Below, piece by piece: positions 1 to 5,454 of a stretch of 6,204 nucleotides of DNA (the first letter of the stretch is position 1; every line of letters begins with the position of its first letter). The position numbers and the translations under genes are program-made. The notes below the pieces were generated by a model. It saw only the letters and a list, made by a program, of their open reading frames with translations. It did no database searches and was not told the DNA's origin. Source of the DNA: Chloroflexota bacterium (lineage in GTDB: Bacteria; Chloroflexota; Limnocylindria; QHBO01); contig JADLBB010000082.1 in NCBI GenBank assembly GCA_020848055.1, forward strand, positions 1 through 6,204. Direction: 5' to 3'.

Positions 1-1086
1 CACGGCCGCGCGCCACGCTTCCTCGGCTGCGACGGCGCGCGACACGACCTCCCCGATCGACTCGACCGCGGCAACGTCGTCGGTGCCGAGGAGCCGCTCG
101 AGATCCGCCAGTTCGCGCTCGTCGGCCTCGAGCGAGCGACGCAACTCGCCGATGCGGCCGTCGACGATCTCCAGCCGGCCTTCGGCCCTGATCAGGGCCT
201 CGCGCGTCGTCTCGCGGGCGCGGGCCGCCTCTCTGGCCGCCTCGTCGGCCTGCCAGTAGCGCTCCTCGGCCCGGGCGACGGCGCGCCGCCCCTGCGCCTG
301 CCTCTCACGGAATGCGGCCAGCACGCCCTCCGCAGCCGCCGCCGCGCGTCGGGCCTCGCCGTGCTCCGATCGCACCCGCCGCTCACGGCGTCGATGCGAG
401 ACAGTCACCAGCGCCCGGGCTCGCGCCACCAGCGAGTCGTGCTGCTGCTGGTGCTCTGCCTGCAGGGCCAGGCGGCGAACCTGTGGCTTGATCTCGGATA
501 GCAGGTCCGAGACGCGGGCCAGGTTGTCGCGCGAGCGGGCGAGCCGCCCCGTCGCCTCGTTGCGCTTGACCTGCAGGCCCTTGACGCCGGCGGCCTCTTC
601 GAACAGCTGGCGCCGCTCCTCCGGGCGCAGCGAGAGGGCTGCGTCCACCGTGCCCTGGCCGACCACCACCAGCTCGTTGGCTGCCAGCCGGCCCGCGCCC
701 AGCAGCTCGACCACGTCGCGCAGGCGCGCTCGCGCGCCGTTGATCAGGTATTCGCTCTCGCCCGACCGATACGCGCGCCGCCCGATCGACACCTCGGCAA
801 ACTCGATCGGCAGCCAGCCGTCGGCGTTGTCGAGCGTCAGCACCGCCTCGGCCATGCCCTGCGGCCGGCGGCTCTCGGATCCCGCGAAGATGACATCGTC
901 GGCCCGGCGCGTCCGCAACGACCGATTGGACTGTTCGCCCAGCACCCAGCGCACCGCGTCGGCCATGTTGCTCTTGCCGGAGCCGTTGGGTCCGATGACC
1001 GCGTTCACGCCCGGCTCGAACACGAAGCGCGTCGGATCGGCGAAGGACTTGAAGCCGTGGACCCGAAGCTCGCGCAGCCGGCTCAT
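1..1086 (-). CDS. smc: Chromosome segregation protein SMC, N-terminal part (3' end outside window)
   Basis: This is the N-terminal ATPase head and first coiled-coil stretch of SMC, the bacterial condensin ATPase that organises and segregates chromosomes together with ScpA and ScpB. The frame is open for all 362 codons from the ATG at 1084-1086 to the window edge; the rest of the coiled coil, the hinge and the C-terminal head lie outside. Visible motifs are FKSF (residues 12-15), the Walker A P-loop GPNGSGKSN (32-40), DAVRWVLGEQ just after it, a Q-loop-like GQGTVD from 143, and RPEERRQLFEEAAG leading into the coiled coil. The remainder is a charged Arg/Glu/Ala heptad-like region. The ATG overlaps the rnc stop as ATGA, and GGAGG at 1100-1104 lies 13 bases upstream, so translation is probably coupled to rnc. 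The rnc-smc neighbourhood is common in Gram-positive bacteria. The family assignment is secure. Confidence 0.96.
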   Translation of the reverse strand, partial: MSRLRELRVHGFKSFADPTRFVFEPGVNAVIGPNGSGKSNMADAVRWVLGEQSNRSLRTRRADDVIFAGSESRRPQGMAEAVLTLDNADGWLPIEFAEVSIGRRAYRSGESEYLINGARARLRDVVELLGAGRLAANELVVVGQGTVDAALSLRPEERRQLFEEAAGVKGLQVKRNEATGRLARSRDNLARVSDLLSEIKPQVRRLALQAEHQQQHDSLVARARALVTVSHRRRERRVRSEHGEARRAAAAAEGVLAAFRERQAQGRRAVARAEERYWQADEAAREAARARETTREALIRAEGRLEIVDGRIGELRRSLEADERELADLERLLGTDDVAAVESIGEVVSRAVAAEEAWRAAV

Positions 1087-1805
1087 GGTCGCTCGACTGC
1101 CTCCGCGTCGGCCAGCAATAGCTCGAGCGCCGCTTCGGCGGCCTGTTCCTCTGCCCGCTGGCGGCTGGTGCCAACGCCGCCGCCGAGGCGTTCGCCGTCG
1201 ATCAGCACGGCTACCTCGAACTCCTGCTCGTGCGGCGGCCCGTTGGTGGTGACCAGGCGGTACACCGGCTTGAGTCCGCGATGCCGCTGGGTCCACTCCT
1301 GCAGCCGCGACTTTGGCGACTTGAGCGGCCCCTCGAGTCCGGCCAGCACGTCCATCTGCGGCTCGAACAGGCGGGCGAGGGTCGCCGCGGTCGTCTCGTG
1401 GCCGTCCGACAGCCACAGCGCGCCGGCCAGTGCCTCGAACGCCGCTGCAAGTACCGAGGGGCGGGAAGCGCCGCCGGCCTCGGACTCGCCGCGGCCCAGC
1501 TTGAGGTGGCGGTCGAGGCCGAGGTCGAGCGCGAGCACGGCCAGCGCCTCGCGGTTGACGAGCGCCGCCCGCCTGGCGGTCAGGAAGCCCTCATCCTCGA
1601 GTGGGTATCGGTCATAGAGCAGGCGGCTGACGATGACGCCGATGACGGCGTCACCGAAGAACTCGAGTCGCTCGTTGTGGCCCGAGGCGGCATCGGGATT
1701 CTCGTTGTGGAACGAGCTGTGAACGAGGGCCTGGCCGACCAGCTCCGGGTCCCCGATGACGATGCCGAGCCGGTCGGCCAGTTCGTCCAGGGTCGGAGCA
1801 TCCAT
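1083..1805 (-). CDS. rnc: Ribonuclease III
   Basis: RNase III is the double-strand-specific endoribonuclease that processes rRNA precursors and structured mRNAs. The 240-residue length is normal. The catalytic domain carries the signature NERLEFFGDAV (44-54), with metal-ligand residues E48 and D52, then DEGFLTARRAALVNRE and LKLGRGE. The last metal-binding block reads SVLAAAFEALAGA (117-129). E124 matches the essential E117 of E. coli, but the aspartate expected three residues earlier (E. coli D114) is alanine A121. A C-terminal double-stranded RNA-binding domain starts near SPKSRLQEW and ends GTSRQRAEEQAAEAAL. The ATG at 1803-1805 sits 14 bases after the acpP stop with only a weak AGG upstream. 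The stop overlaps the smc start by four bases. The family is certain; full catalytic competence is less so because of A121. Confidence 0.95.
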   Translation of the reverse strand: MDAPTLDELADRLGIVIGDPELVGQALVHSSFHNENPDAASGHNERLEFFGDAVIGVIVSRLLYDRYPLEDEGFLTARRAALVNREALAVLALDLGLDRHLKLGRGESEAGGASRPSVLAAAFEALAGALWLSDGHETTAATLARLFEPQMDVLAGLEGPLKSPKSRLQEWTQRHRGLKPVYRLVTTNGPPHEQEFEVAVLIDGERLGGGVGTSRQRAEEQAAEAALELLLADAEAVERP

Positions 1806-1819
1806 GGGCGGCGAGCCTG

Positions 1820-2059
1820 CTACTGGTGCTCCTCGATGAACTCGACCGCGTCGGACACCTTCTGGATGCGCTCGGCGTCCTCGTCGCTGATCTCCATGCC
1901 GAACTCCTCCTCGAGGCTCATGATCAGCTCGACCAGGTCGAGCGAGTCGGCATTGAGATCCTCGACGAACGAGGCGGTCGGAGTGACCTCTTCCTCGTCG
2001 ACGCCGAGCTGTTCGACGATGATCTTCTTCAGACGGTCGAACGTCGTACCATCAGTCAC
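1820..2059 (-). CDS. acpP: Acyl carrier protein
   Basis: Acyl carrier protein holds growing fatty acyl chains on a 4'-phosphopantetheine arm and donates them to fatty-acid and phospholipid synthesis. The 79-residue acidic protein has the DSL attachment motif at 38-40 within EDLNADSLDLVELIMSLEEEFG, with S39 as the modified serine, followed by the conserved ISDEDAERIQ helix. I chose the GTG at 2057-2059 because GGAGGAG (2069-2075) lies nine bases upstream and this start gives the usual ACP length. A GTG at 2075-2077 would add six residues but overlaps that ribosome-binding site. The gene begins four bases after the nusB stop, so its Shine-Dalgarno sequence is embedded in the end of nusB. PlsX upstream uses acyl-ACP, and CoaD further upstream serves the CoA pathway that supplies the prosthetic group. 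Confidence 0.96.
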   Translation of the reverse strand: MTDGTTFDRLKKIIVEQLGVDEEEVTPTASFVEDLNADSLDLVELIMSLEEEFGMEISDEDAERIQKVSDAVEFIEEHQ

Positions 2060-2063
2060 AGGT

Positions 2064-2507
2064 TCAGGCTCCTCCACCCGATCTGGAAACGCTTCCTAGC
2101 ACGCCGTTCACGAGGCGGCGAGCCGCGTCTCCGGCATAGATCCGGGCGAGGGACACGGCATCACGCATCGCTTCCCCGCTCGGGGTCGCGGCGGAGTATA
2201 GCACCTCGAACAGCGCGCTCCGGAGAATGGTGCGCTCCACGCGACCGAGCTCCGCGACCGGAATCTGTGGTGCCTCGAGCGCGATCCGGGCGTCCAGGTC
2301 GGCCCGTCGACTGGTGACGCCGTCGACGATGGCAGCGGCATGATCCCGTACCGCCCCGGGGACCGAACGCTCCTCGACCAGGCGGCGCAGGGCTTCGGGA
2401 CCGTGATCGGGCCGGAACTCGGCCTCGAACAGGGCCAGCAGGGCCAGCCGGCGGGCGCGCATCCCGGCCGTGGCACGCCCCCCGGTCGATCCGGCCGTGC
2501 GAGTCAC
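2064..2507 (-). CDS. nusB: Transcription antitermination factor NusB
   Basis: NusB, with NusE (S10), binds boxA RNA and supports antitermination of rRNA operons. The family is recognised from RARRLALLALFEAEF (17-31), the central VERTILRSALFEVLY (90-104) and the C-terminal DAVSLARIYAGDAARRLVNGVLGSV (116-140), where most homologues read NEAVELAK and FVNGVL. I favour the GTG at 2505-2507, which overlaps the plsX stop as GTGA, the arrangement also seen at 4402, and gives 147 residues. The first 15 residues are then Gly/Thr/Arg-rich and poorly conserved in style. An ATG at 2460-2462 gives 132 residues beginning right at the conserved helix and is a real alternative. A still earlier start at 2594 lies inside plsX and is unlikely. 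The family call is firm; the start is uncertain. Confidence 0.9.
   Translation of the reverse strand: MTRTAGSTGGRATAGMRARRLALLALFEAEFRPDHGPEALRRLVEERSVPGAVRDHAAAIVDGVTSRRADLDARIALEAPQIPVAELGRVERTILRSALFEVLYSAATPSGEAMRDAVSLARIYAGDAARRLVNGVLGSVSRSGGGA
2069..2075 (-). promoter_or_regulatory. Ribosome binding site of acpP
   Basis: GGAGGAG on the minus strand, inside the last codons of nusB, lies nine bases before the GTG at 2059. It selects that start over the GTG at 2077 and suggests strong translation of acpP, as expected for an abundant protein. Confidence 0.75.
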
Positions 2508-3568
2508 GGAGTTCCAGCGCGCTCGCGATGCAGGCGAGCGGCGATCCGCGACCTGACCCCGCGATGGGCGAGGGCCGGGTGCTCGCGCGTCCACTCGGCG
2601 ATGAGATCGGGGATCCCGGCCCGTGAGGCCTCCGCCCCGGCCCGGATGGCATGCTCGATCATCCGGCTCTTGGCGCGCCCATGGGTCACGATGCTGACGC
2701 CGCGCACGCCCAGCAGCGGGGCGCCTCCGAAGCGCTCGTAGTCGAACCTCGCGCGCAGCCGGTCGAAGCCCGGTTTGAGTGCCAGCAGCGCCAGCGGCGC
2801 GATCGGGCCCTGCTGCAGGTCCTCGCGCACCGCGCGAAAGATGTAGGTCGTGATGCCCTCGAAGAACTTGACGACCACGTTGCCCACGAAGCCGTCACAC
2901 ACGACCACGTCGGCGTGGTGGGCGATCATGTCGTGGGCCTCGATGTTGCCGACGAAGTTCAGGTCCAGGGCCGCCAGCTTGGCGTGCGCCTCCCGCGCCA
3001 GGTCGTCTCCCTTCTCGGTCTCCTCGCCGATATTCAGCAGGCCGATGCGAGGGTTGGCGACGCCCAGCACGTGCTCGGCGAAGATGGCACCCATGGCCGC
3101 GAACTGGACCAGGTGCTCCGGATCCGAATCGACGTTGGCGCCCACGTCGAGCAGCGTGACCGGGCCGGTCGGCGTGGCCATGTAGGCGGGCAGCGCCGGG
3201 CGATCGATGCCCGGGATGCGGCCGAGGCGGAACACGGCGGCGGCCATGGTCGCGCCGGTCGAGCCGGCGCTGACGACTGCATCGGCGGTGCCGTCGCGCA
3301 CCATGTCGGTGGCCACCACGATCGACGCGCGCTTGCGGGTGCGCACCGCAGTGGCCGGATGCTCGCCCATGCCGATGACCTCGGGCGCATCGACCAGCGT
3401 CATGTTGGACGGCCGCGTACGGCCGAGATCGCTCAGCTCGCGCTCGACGCGCGACACGTCGCCGACCAGGATGACCTGGTCGGGACCCCGGCCGGCGTAG
3501 TCAAGCGCTCCGCGGACGACCTCGCTGGGGGCGTGGTCGCCACCCATCGCGTCGACCGCGATGCGCAT
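2504..3568 (-). CDS. plsX: Phosphate acyltransferase PlsX
   Basis: PlsX converts acyl-ACP and phosphate to acyl-phosphate, the donor used by the membrane acyltransferase PlsY in the first step of phospholipid synthesis; it acts peripherally at the membrane. The 354-residue protein is slightly longer than typical. It begins with the family hallmark RIAVDAMGGDHAP (2-14) and continues with VVSAGSTGATMA (98-109), LLDVGANVDSDP (139-150), LLNIGEE (177-183) and VVVCDGFVGNVVVKFFEG (221-238); GGAPLLGVRG and SIVTHGRA follow nearer the end. The ATG at 3566-3568 lies nine bases after the rpmF stop, and I see no Shine-Dalgarno sequence at usable spacing. A short hairpin can place this ATG in its loop (3556-3577). 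The stop overlaps the nusB GTG. The rpmF-plsX order is widespread. The assignment is very secure. Confidence 0.97.
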   Translation of the reverse strand: MRIAVDAMGGDHAPSEVVRGALDYAGRGPDQVILVGDVSRVERELSDLGRTRPSNMTLVDAPEVIGMGEHPATAVRTRKRASIVVATDMVRDGTADAVVSAGSTGATMAAAVFRLGRIPGIDRPALPAYMATPTGPVTLLDVGANVDSDPEHLVQFAAMGAIFAEHVLGVANPRIGLLNIGEETEKGDDLAREAHAKLAALDLNFVGNIEAHDMIAHHADVVVCDGFVGNVVVKFFEGITTYIFRAVREDLQQGPIAPLALLALKPGFDRLRARFDYERFGGAPLLGVRGVSIVTHGRAKSRMIEHAIRAGAEASRAGIPDLIAEWTREHPALAHRGVRSRIAARLHRERAGTP

Positions 3569-3577
3569 CGATCGCGG
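3556..3577 (-). repeat. Inverted repeat around the plsX start codon
   Basis: The arms 3556-3562 (CCGCGAT) and 3571-3577 (ATCGCGG) are perfect 7-base inverted repeats around an 8-base loop that contains the plsX ATG. Within it, 3559-3570 (CGATGCGCATCG) is a perfect 12-base palindrome, an alternative pairing. In the mRNA, CCGCGAT would pair with ATCGCGG. Repeats of this size occur by chance in GC-rich DNA, so any role in plsX translation is inference. Confidence 0.4.
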
Positions 3578-3784
3578 CTAGAGCTGCTGGCCTTCGGCGG
3601 GCCCGATCGGCTCGATCGCGACTGCCTCGCGGCCGTTGTACCAGCCGCAGGTCGGGCAGGCATGGTGCGCCCGATGCAGCTCGTGGCAATGCTCGCACTC
3701 GACCAGCGGCGGCGCGCTGATGGCCAGGTGCGCGCGGCGCTCACCCTGGCGCGCCTTGGAAACCTTTCGCTTGGGAACGCCCAC
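3578..3784 (-). CDS. rpmF: 50S ribosomal protein L32
   Basis: L32 is a small structural protein of the large ribosomal subunit. The 68-residue sequence starts with the diagnostic basic VPKRKVSKARQGERRAHLA block (3-21), followed by a zinc ribbon with cysteines at 30, 33, 43 and 46 (CEHC and CPTCGWYNGRE). This is the cysteine-containing, zinc-binding form of L32. The tail after GREAV (AIEPIGPAEGQQL) is somewhat longer than in many homologues. The GTG at 3782-3784 is chosen because the conserved motif begins right after it and AAGGAG (3794-3799) lies nine bases upstream. A -10-like TATACT in the 69-base gap before it may give the gene its own promoter. It follows the DUF177 gene, the usual yceD-rpmF pairing. 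Confidence 0.97.
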   Translation of the reverse strand: MGVPKRKVSKARQGERRAHLAISAPPLVECEHCHELHRAHHACPTCGWYNGREAVAIEPIGPAEGQQL

Positions 3785-3793
3785 GCGCGACTA

Positions 3794-3799
3794 CTCCTT
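3794..3799 (-). promoter_or_regulatory. Ribosome binding site of rpmF
   Basis: The minus strand reads AAGGAG here, nine bases before the GTG at 3784. It decides the rpmF start in the absence of any ATG at the conserved N-terminus. Confidence 0.75.
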
Positions 3800-3823
3800 G
3801 CTCAGACGAAGACGGGAGGCCGA

Positions 3824-3829
3824 AGTATA
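3824..3829 (-). promoter_or_regulatory. Candidate -10 element before rpmF
   Basis: TATACT on the minus strand, one mismatch from TATAAT, lies in the 69-base gap between the DUF177 gene and rpmF. Transcription would start near 3817, giving a leader of roughly 33 bases. No convincing -35 is seen; at 17 bases spacing the hexamer is TCGCCG. The preceding context GCGCGTATA is shared with the site at 4956-4961. AT-rich hexamers are rare in this GC-rich window, which raises the interest, but it remains a sequence-only prediction. I see no terminator hairpin in the gap. Confidence 0.4.
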
Positions 3830-3853
3830 CGCGCAGCCGCCCCTGACGGCGAA

Positions 3854-4402
3854 TCAGCGACCGTCTGCGTCGCCATCGGAGAGCAGGGCGCCCAGCGCGG
3901 CCAGTCGCGGATCGATGTCATCGCCGGAGTGCTCGTGCACGCCCACGTCCAGCTTGCCACCGCATGCCGGGCACAGTCCCGCGCAGTCCGGCCGGCACAA
4001 CGGATGCATCGGCTCGGTCAGTGACAGTTCGTCATGGAAGATCGGGTCGAGCTCGATCTCGTGGTGCTCGTTGATCCGGTTGGCAGTTTCCGACTCGCCG
4101 GCGTCGCGCCCGATCGGGGCGCCGCTGGCGAGGTCCACGCTCGGCAGGAACTCCTCGTCGATCGCGACCGCCACCTCGTCAACGAACGGATCGGTGCATC
4201 GGGCGCAGGTGCGGCGCAATGGTGCGCGGACCATCCCGCGCACCAGGATCCCGCGGTTGGTGCGCTGCAGCACGAGGTCCGCATCCAGCGGTCCGGCCAA
4301 CTCGAGATCGGGGCCGAGCGTGACGTAATGATCGCGCAGGCGCAGGTCACGCGACGTTCCGGGCGGCGCCTGCAGCAGCCCGGCGACGTTGAGGTCGGTC
4401 AC
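3854..4402 (-). CDS. DUF177 (YceD family) zinc-binding protein
   Basis: This belongs to the DUF177/YceD family (YlbN in Bacillus), a conserved neighbour of rpmF linked to rRNA and ribosome biogenesis in bacteria and plant plastids; the exact molecular role is not settled. In 182 residues it shows the central LRRTCARCTDPFVDEV block (C66, C69), an acidic linker, then PLCRPDCAGLCPACGGKL (135-151; C136, C140, C144, C147), and the family ending DPRLAALGALL. Where I expect one or two further cysteines before DPRLAAL, this protein has HEH (156-158). The GTG at 4400-4402 overlaps the previous stop as GTGA. The nearest GGAGGAG lies more than 20 bases upstream, so translation probably depends on coupling to the preceding gene. 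Family recognition is firm. Confidence 0.93.
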   Translation of the reverse strand: MTDLNVAGLLQAPPGTSRDLRLRDHYVTLGPDLELAGPLDADLVLQRTNRGILVRGMVRAPLRRTCARCTDPFVDEVAVAIDEEFLPSVDLASGAPIGRDAGESETANRINEHHEIELDPIFHDELSLTEPMHPLCRPDCAGLCPACGGKLDVGVHEHSGDDIDPRLAALGALLSDGDADGR

Positions 4403-4932
4403 GGTCGGGGCGTGGCCGGGGCCTGCTCCTCCGAATCGACCCCGATCGAACGCACCGGCTGACCGCCATCAGCGGAGGCAGTGGGTCGGTGACGTTCGTC
4501 GAGCATGTCAATGCCGCGCTTGATGCTGGTCAGCGCCTTGATGCACTCCCCCTCCAGCCGAATCAGGACCCCGGCGGCGTACTCGTCGGCGCCGCGCCGC
4601 ACCTCGCGCGCCTCCTCGTTGGCTGCGTCGATGATCTCGCCGGCGCGCTGCTGCGCGGCGCGCACCAGCTCACGCTCCTCGAGCATCTGGACCGCCTGCT
4701 CCTGGGCGCGCGCCAGCACCGCGTCCCCCTCTTCGCGGGCGCGTTCGGTGATGCGGCCCGCGTCCTCGGTGATGCGGCGGGCCTGCCGTACCTCGTCCGG
4801 CACGGCGACGCGCAACTGGTCGATCAGCTCGAGCACGGCGGCCTGGTCGAGCACGACGTTGTTCGTCAGCGGCAGCTTCTTGCCGGCGGCGACGAGTGAC
4901 TCGAGTCGCTCGACGAGGAAGATGATGTCCGT
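4399..4932 (-). CDS. DivIVA/ATP-synthase-b-like coiled-coil protein, probable ACG start
   Basis: This is a soluble, highly charged coiled-coil protein of a type often annotated as DivIVA-like or ATP synthase subunit b-like, found next to coaD in Chloroflexota and related bacteria; its function is not known. The N-terminus reads DIIFLVERLESLV, then LPLTNNVVLDQAAVLELIDQLRVAVPDEV, followed by a long Glu/Arg/Ala helix and a disordered Pro/Ser/Asp-rich tail. There is no membrane segment, which argues against a true F0 subunit b. The first in-frame ATG/GTG/TTG is the GTG at 4854, which would remove the first 26 residues of the conserved head and lacks a ribosome-binding site. A strong AAGGAGG (4941-4947) lies eight bases before an ACG at 4930-4932, exactly where I recall homologues having Met (MDI...LV-RLE). 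I therefore place the start at ACG, giving 177 residues. The stop overlaps the DUF177 GTG. Confidence 0.75.
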   Translation of the reverse strand, partial: TDIIFLVERLESLVAAGKKLPLTNNVVLDQAAVLELIDQLRVAVPDEVRQARRITEDAGRITERAREEGDAVLARAQEQAVQMLEERELVRAAQQRAGEIIDAANEEAREVRRGADEYAAGVLIRLEGECIKALTSIKRGIDMLDERHRPTASADGGQPVRSIGVDSEEQAPATPRP

Positions 4933-4940
4933 GGTCGGGT

Positions 4941-4947
4941 CCTCCTT
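4941..4947 (-). promoter_or_regulatory. Strong ribosome binding site without a canonical start codon
   Basis: AAGGAGG on the minus strand, a near-perfect anti-16S match, is followed eight bases later by ACG (4930-4932). No TG dinucleotide, and so no ATG, GTG or TTG in any frame, occurs on the minus strand from 4956 down to 4921. The site is the main evidence for a non-canonical start of the coiled-coil gene. Confidence 0.7.
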
Positions 4948-4955
4948 GACCGGGG

Positions 4956-4961
4956 ATTATA
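4956..4961 (-). promoter_or_regulatory. Candidate -10 element at the coaD 3' end
   Basis: A perfect TATAAT on the minus strand overlaps the coaD stop codon (TAA, 4957-4959). Transcription would begin near 4949, just before the AAGGAGG at 4941-4947, giving a very short leader of about 17 bases for the coiled-coil gene. The -35 region is weak; ACGTCT lies at 17 bases spacing. The context GCGCGTATA repeats before rpmF at 3826-3834. It may be an internal operon promoter, or chance. Confidence 0.4.
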
Positions 4962-5454
4962 CGCGCGGCCTCGCACCCAGACGTTCGGCCAGCGCCCCGG
5001 CCACCACCGTCGGCACCATGGCCGATACGTCGCCACCGAACCTGGCGACCTCCTTGGCCAGCGAGGAACTCACGTAGCCGTACTCGAGCGCGGTCATCAG
5101 GAACGCAGTGTCAACCTCCGGAGCCAGCTTGCGGTTGGTCAATGCCATCTGGAGCTCGGCCTCGAAGTCGCTGACCGCGCGCAGGCCGCGCACGATGAAC
5201 GCGGCCCCGTGGCGCCTCGCGAAATCTACGGTCAGGCCCTCGAACGCCTCGACCGCCACGTGGTCGCCAAGGTCTCCCACGCAACGCCGGATCAGTTCCA
5301 CGCGCTCGTCGATCTCGAACAGCGGCTGCTTCTTGGGGTTGTGCAGGACCCCGATGACGAGCCGATCGAACAGGCCCGATGCGCGCCGCGCGACGTCGAG
5401 ATGCGCGTTGGTCATCGGGTCGAACGAGCCGGGAAAGACCGCCAGCCTGGTCAT
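4957..5454 (-). CDS. coaD: Phosphopantetheine adenylyltransferase
   Basis: CoaD transfers AMP from ATP to 4'-phosphopantetheine, giving dephospho-CoA, the penultimate step of CoA synthesis in the cytosol. The 165-residue length is normal. Motifs are the N-terminal nucleotidyltransferase block FPGSFDPMTNAHLDV (7-21), NPKKQPLF (39-46), the substrate-binding RGLRAVSDFEAELQMA (89-104), and VSSSLAKEV (128-136), the family's ISSS-KE loop. The first block has TNAH at 15-18 where the family reads TxGH, an alanine for the conserved glycine; the key H18 is kept. The ATG at 5452-5454 overlaps the rsmD stop as ATGA, with GGAGG at 5465-5469 upstream. rsmD-coaD is a very common bacterial pair. The family assignment is secure. 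Confidence 0.96.
   Translation of the reverse strand: MTRLAVFPGSFDPMTNAHLDVARRASGLFDRLVIGVLHNPKKQPLFEIDERVELIRRCVGDLGDHVAVEAFEGLTVDFARRHGAAFIVRGLRAVSDFEAELQMALTNRKLAPEVDTAFLMTALEYGYVSSSLAKEVARFGGDVSAMVPTVVAGALAERLGARPRV

Noticed and set aside
383..1174. 263-codon minus-strand frame overlapping the smc start
   Set aside because: It is out of frame with smc, whose P-loop and signature motifs are unmistakable in the other frame; its own product is Arg/Ala/Gly-rich with no domain.
2195..2200. TGC-TATACT on the minus strand, resembling an extended -10 promoter before acpP
   Set aside because: It encodes Leu-Tyr-Ser in the conserved NusB segment EVLYSA, so the sequence is explained by coding. No -35 is seen, and the leader would be over 120 bases.
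488..2317. Several plus-strand open frames opposite smc, rnc, acpP and nusB
   Set aside because: They overlap one another and well-supported minus-strand genes, have biased Arg/Ser/Ala composition, and show no family motifs.
2508..2594. Upstream start for nusB inside plsX
   Set aside because: The added residues have no NusB similarity and overlap the conserved C-terminal coding part of plsX; the GTG at 2507 or the ATG at 2462 fits better.
3785..3853. Possible terminator or attenuator in the longest gap
   Set aside because: Only a weak 4-base GCCG/CGGC stem is visible, without a following T-run; nothing supports termination.
2651..4024. Long plus-strand open frame of 457 codons opposite plsX, rpmF and part of the DUF177 gene
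   Set aside because: The translation is low-complexity and rich in His/Asp/Arg/Ala, with no recognisable domain. It mirrors real minus-strand genes, whose high GC at third positions removes stops on the opposite strand.
4399..4854. GTG 4854 as the start of the coiled-coil gene
   Set aside because: It has no ribosome-binding site and cuts off a conserved-looking head that follows a strong AAGGAGG; retained only as an alternative.
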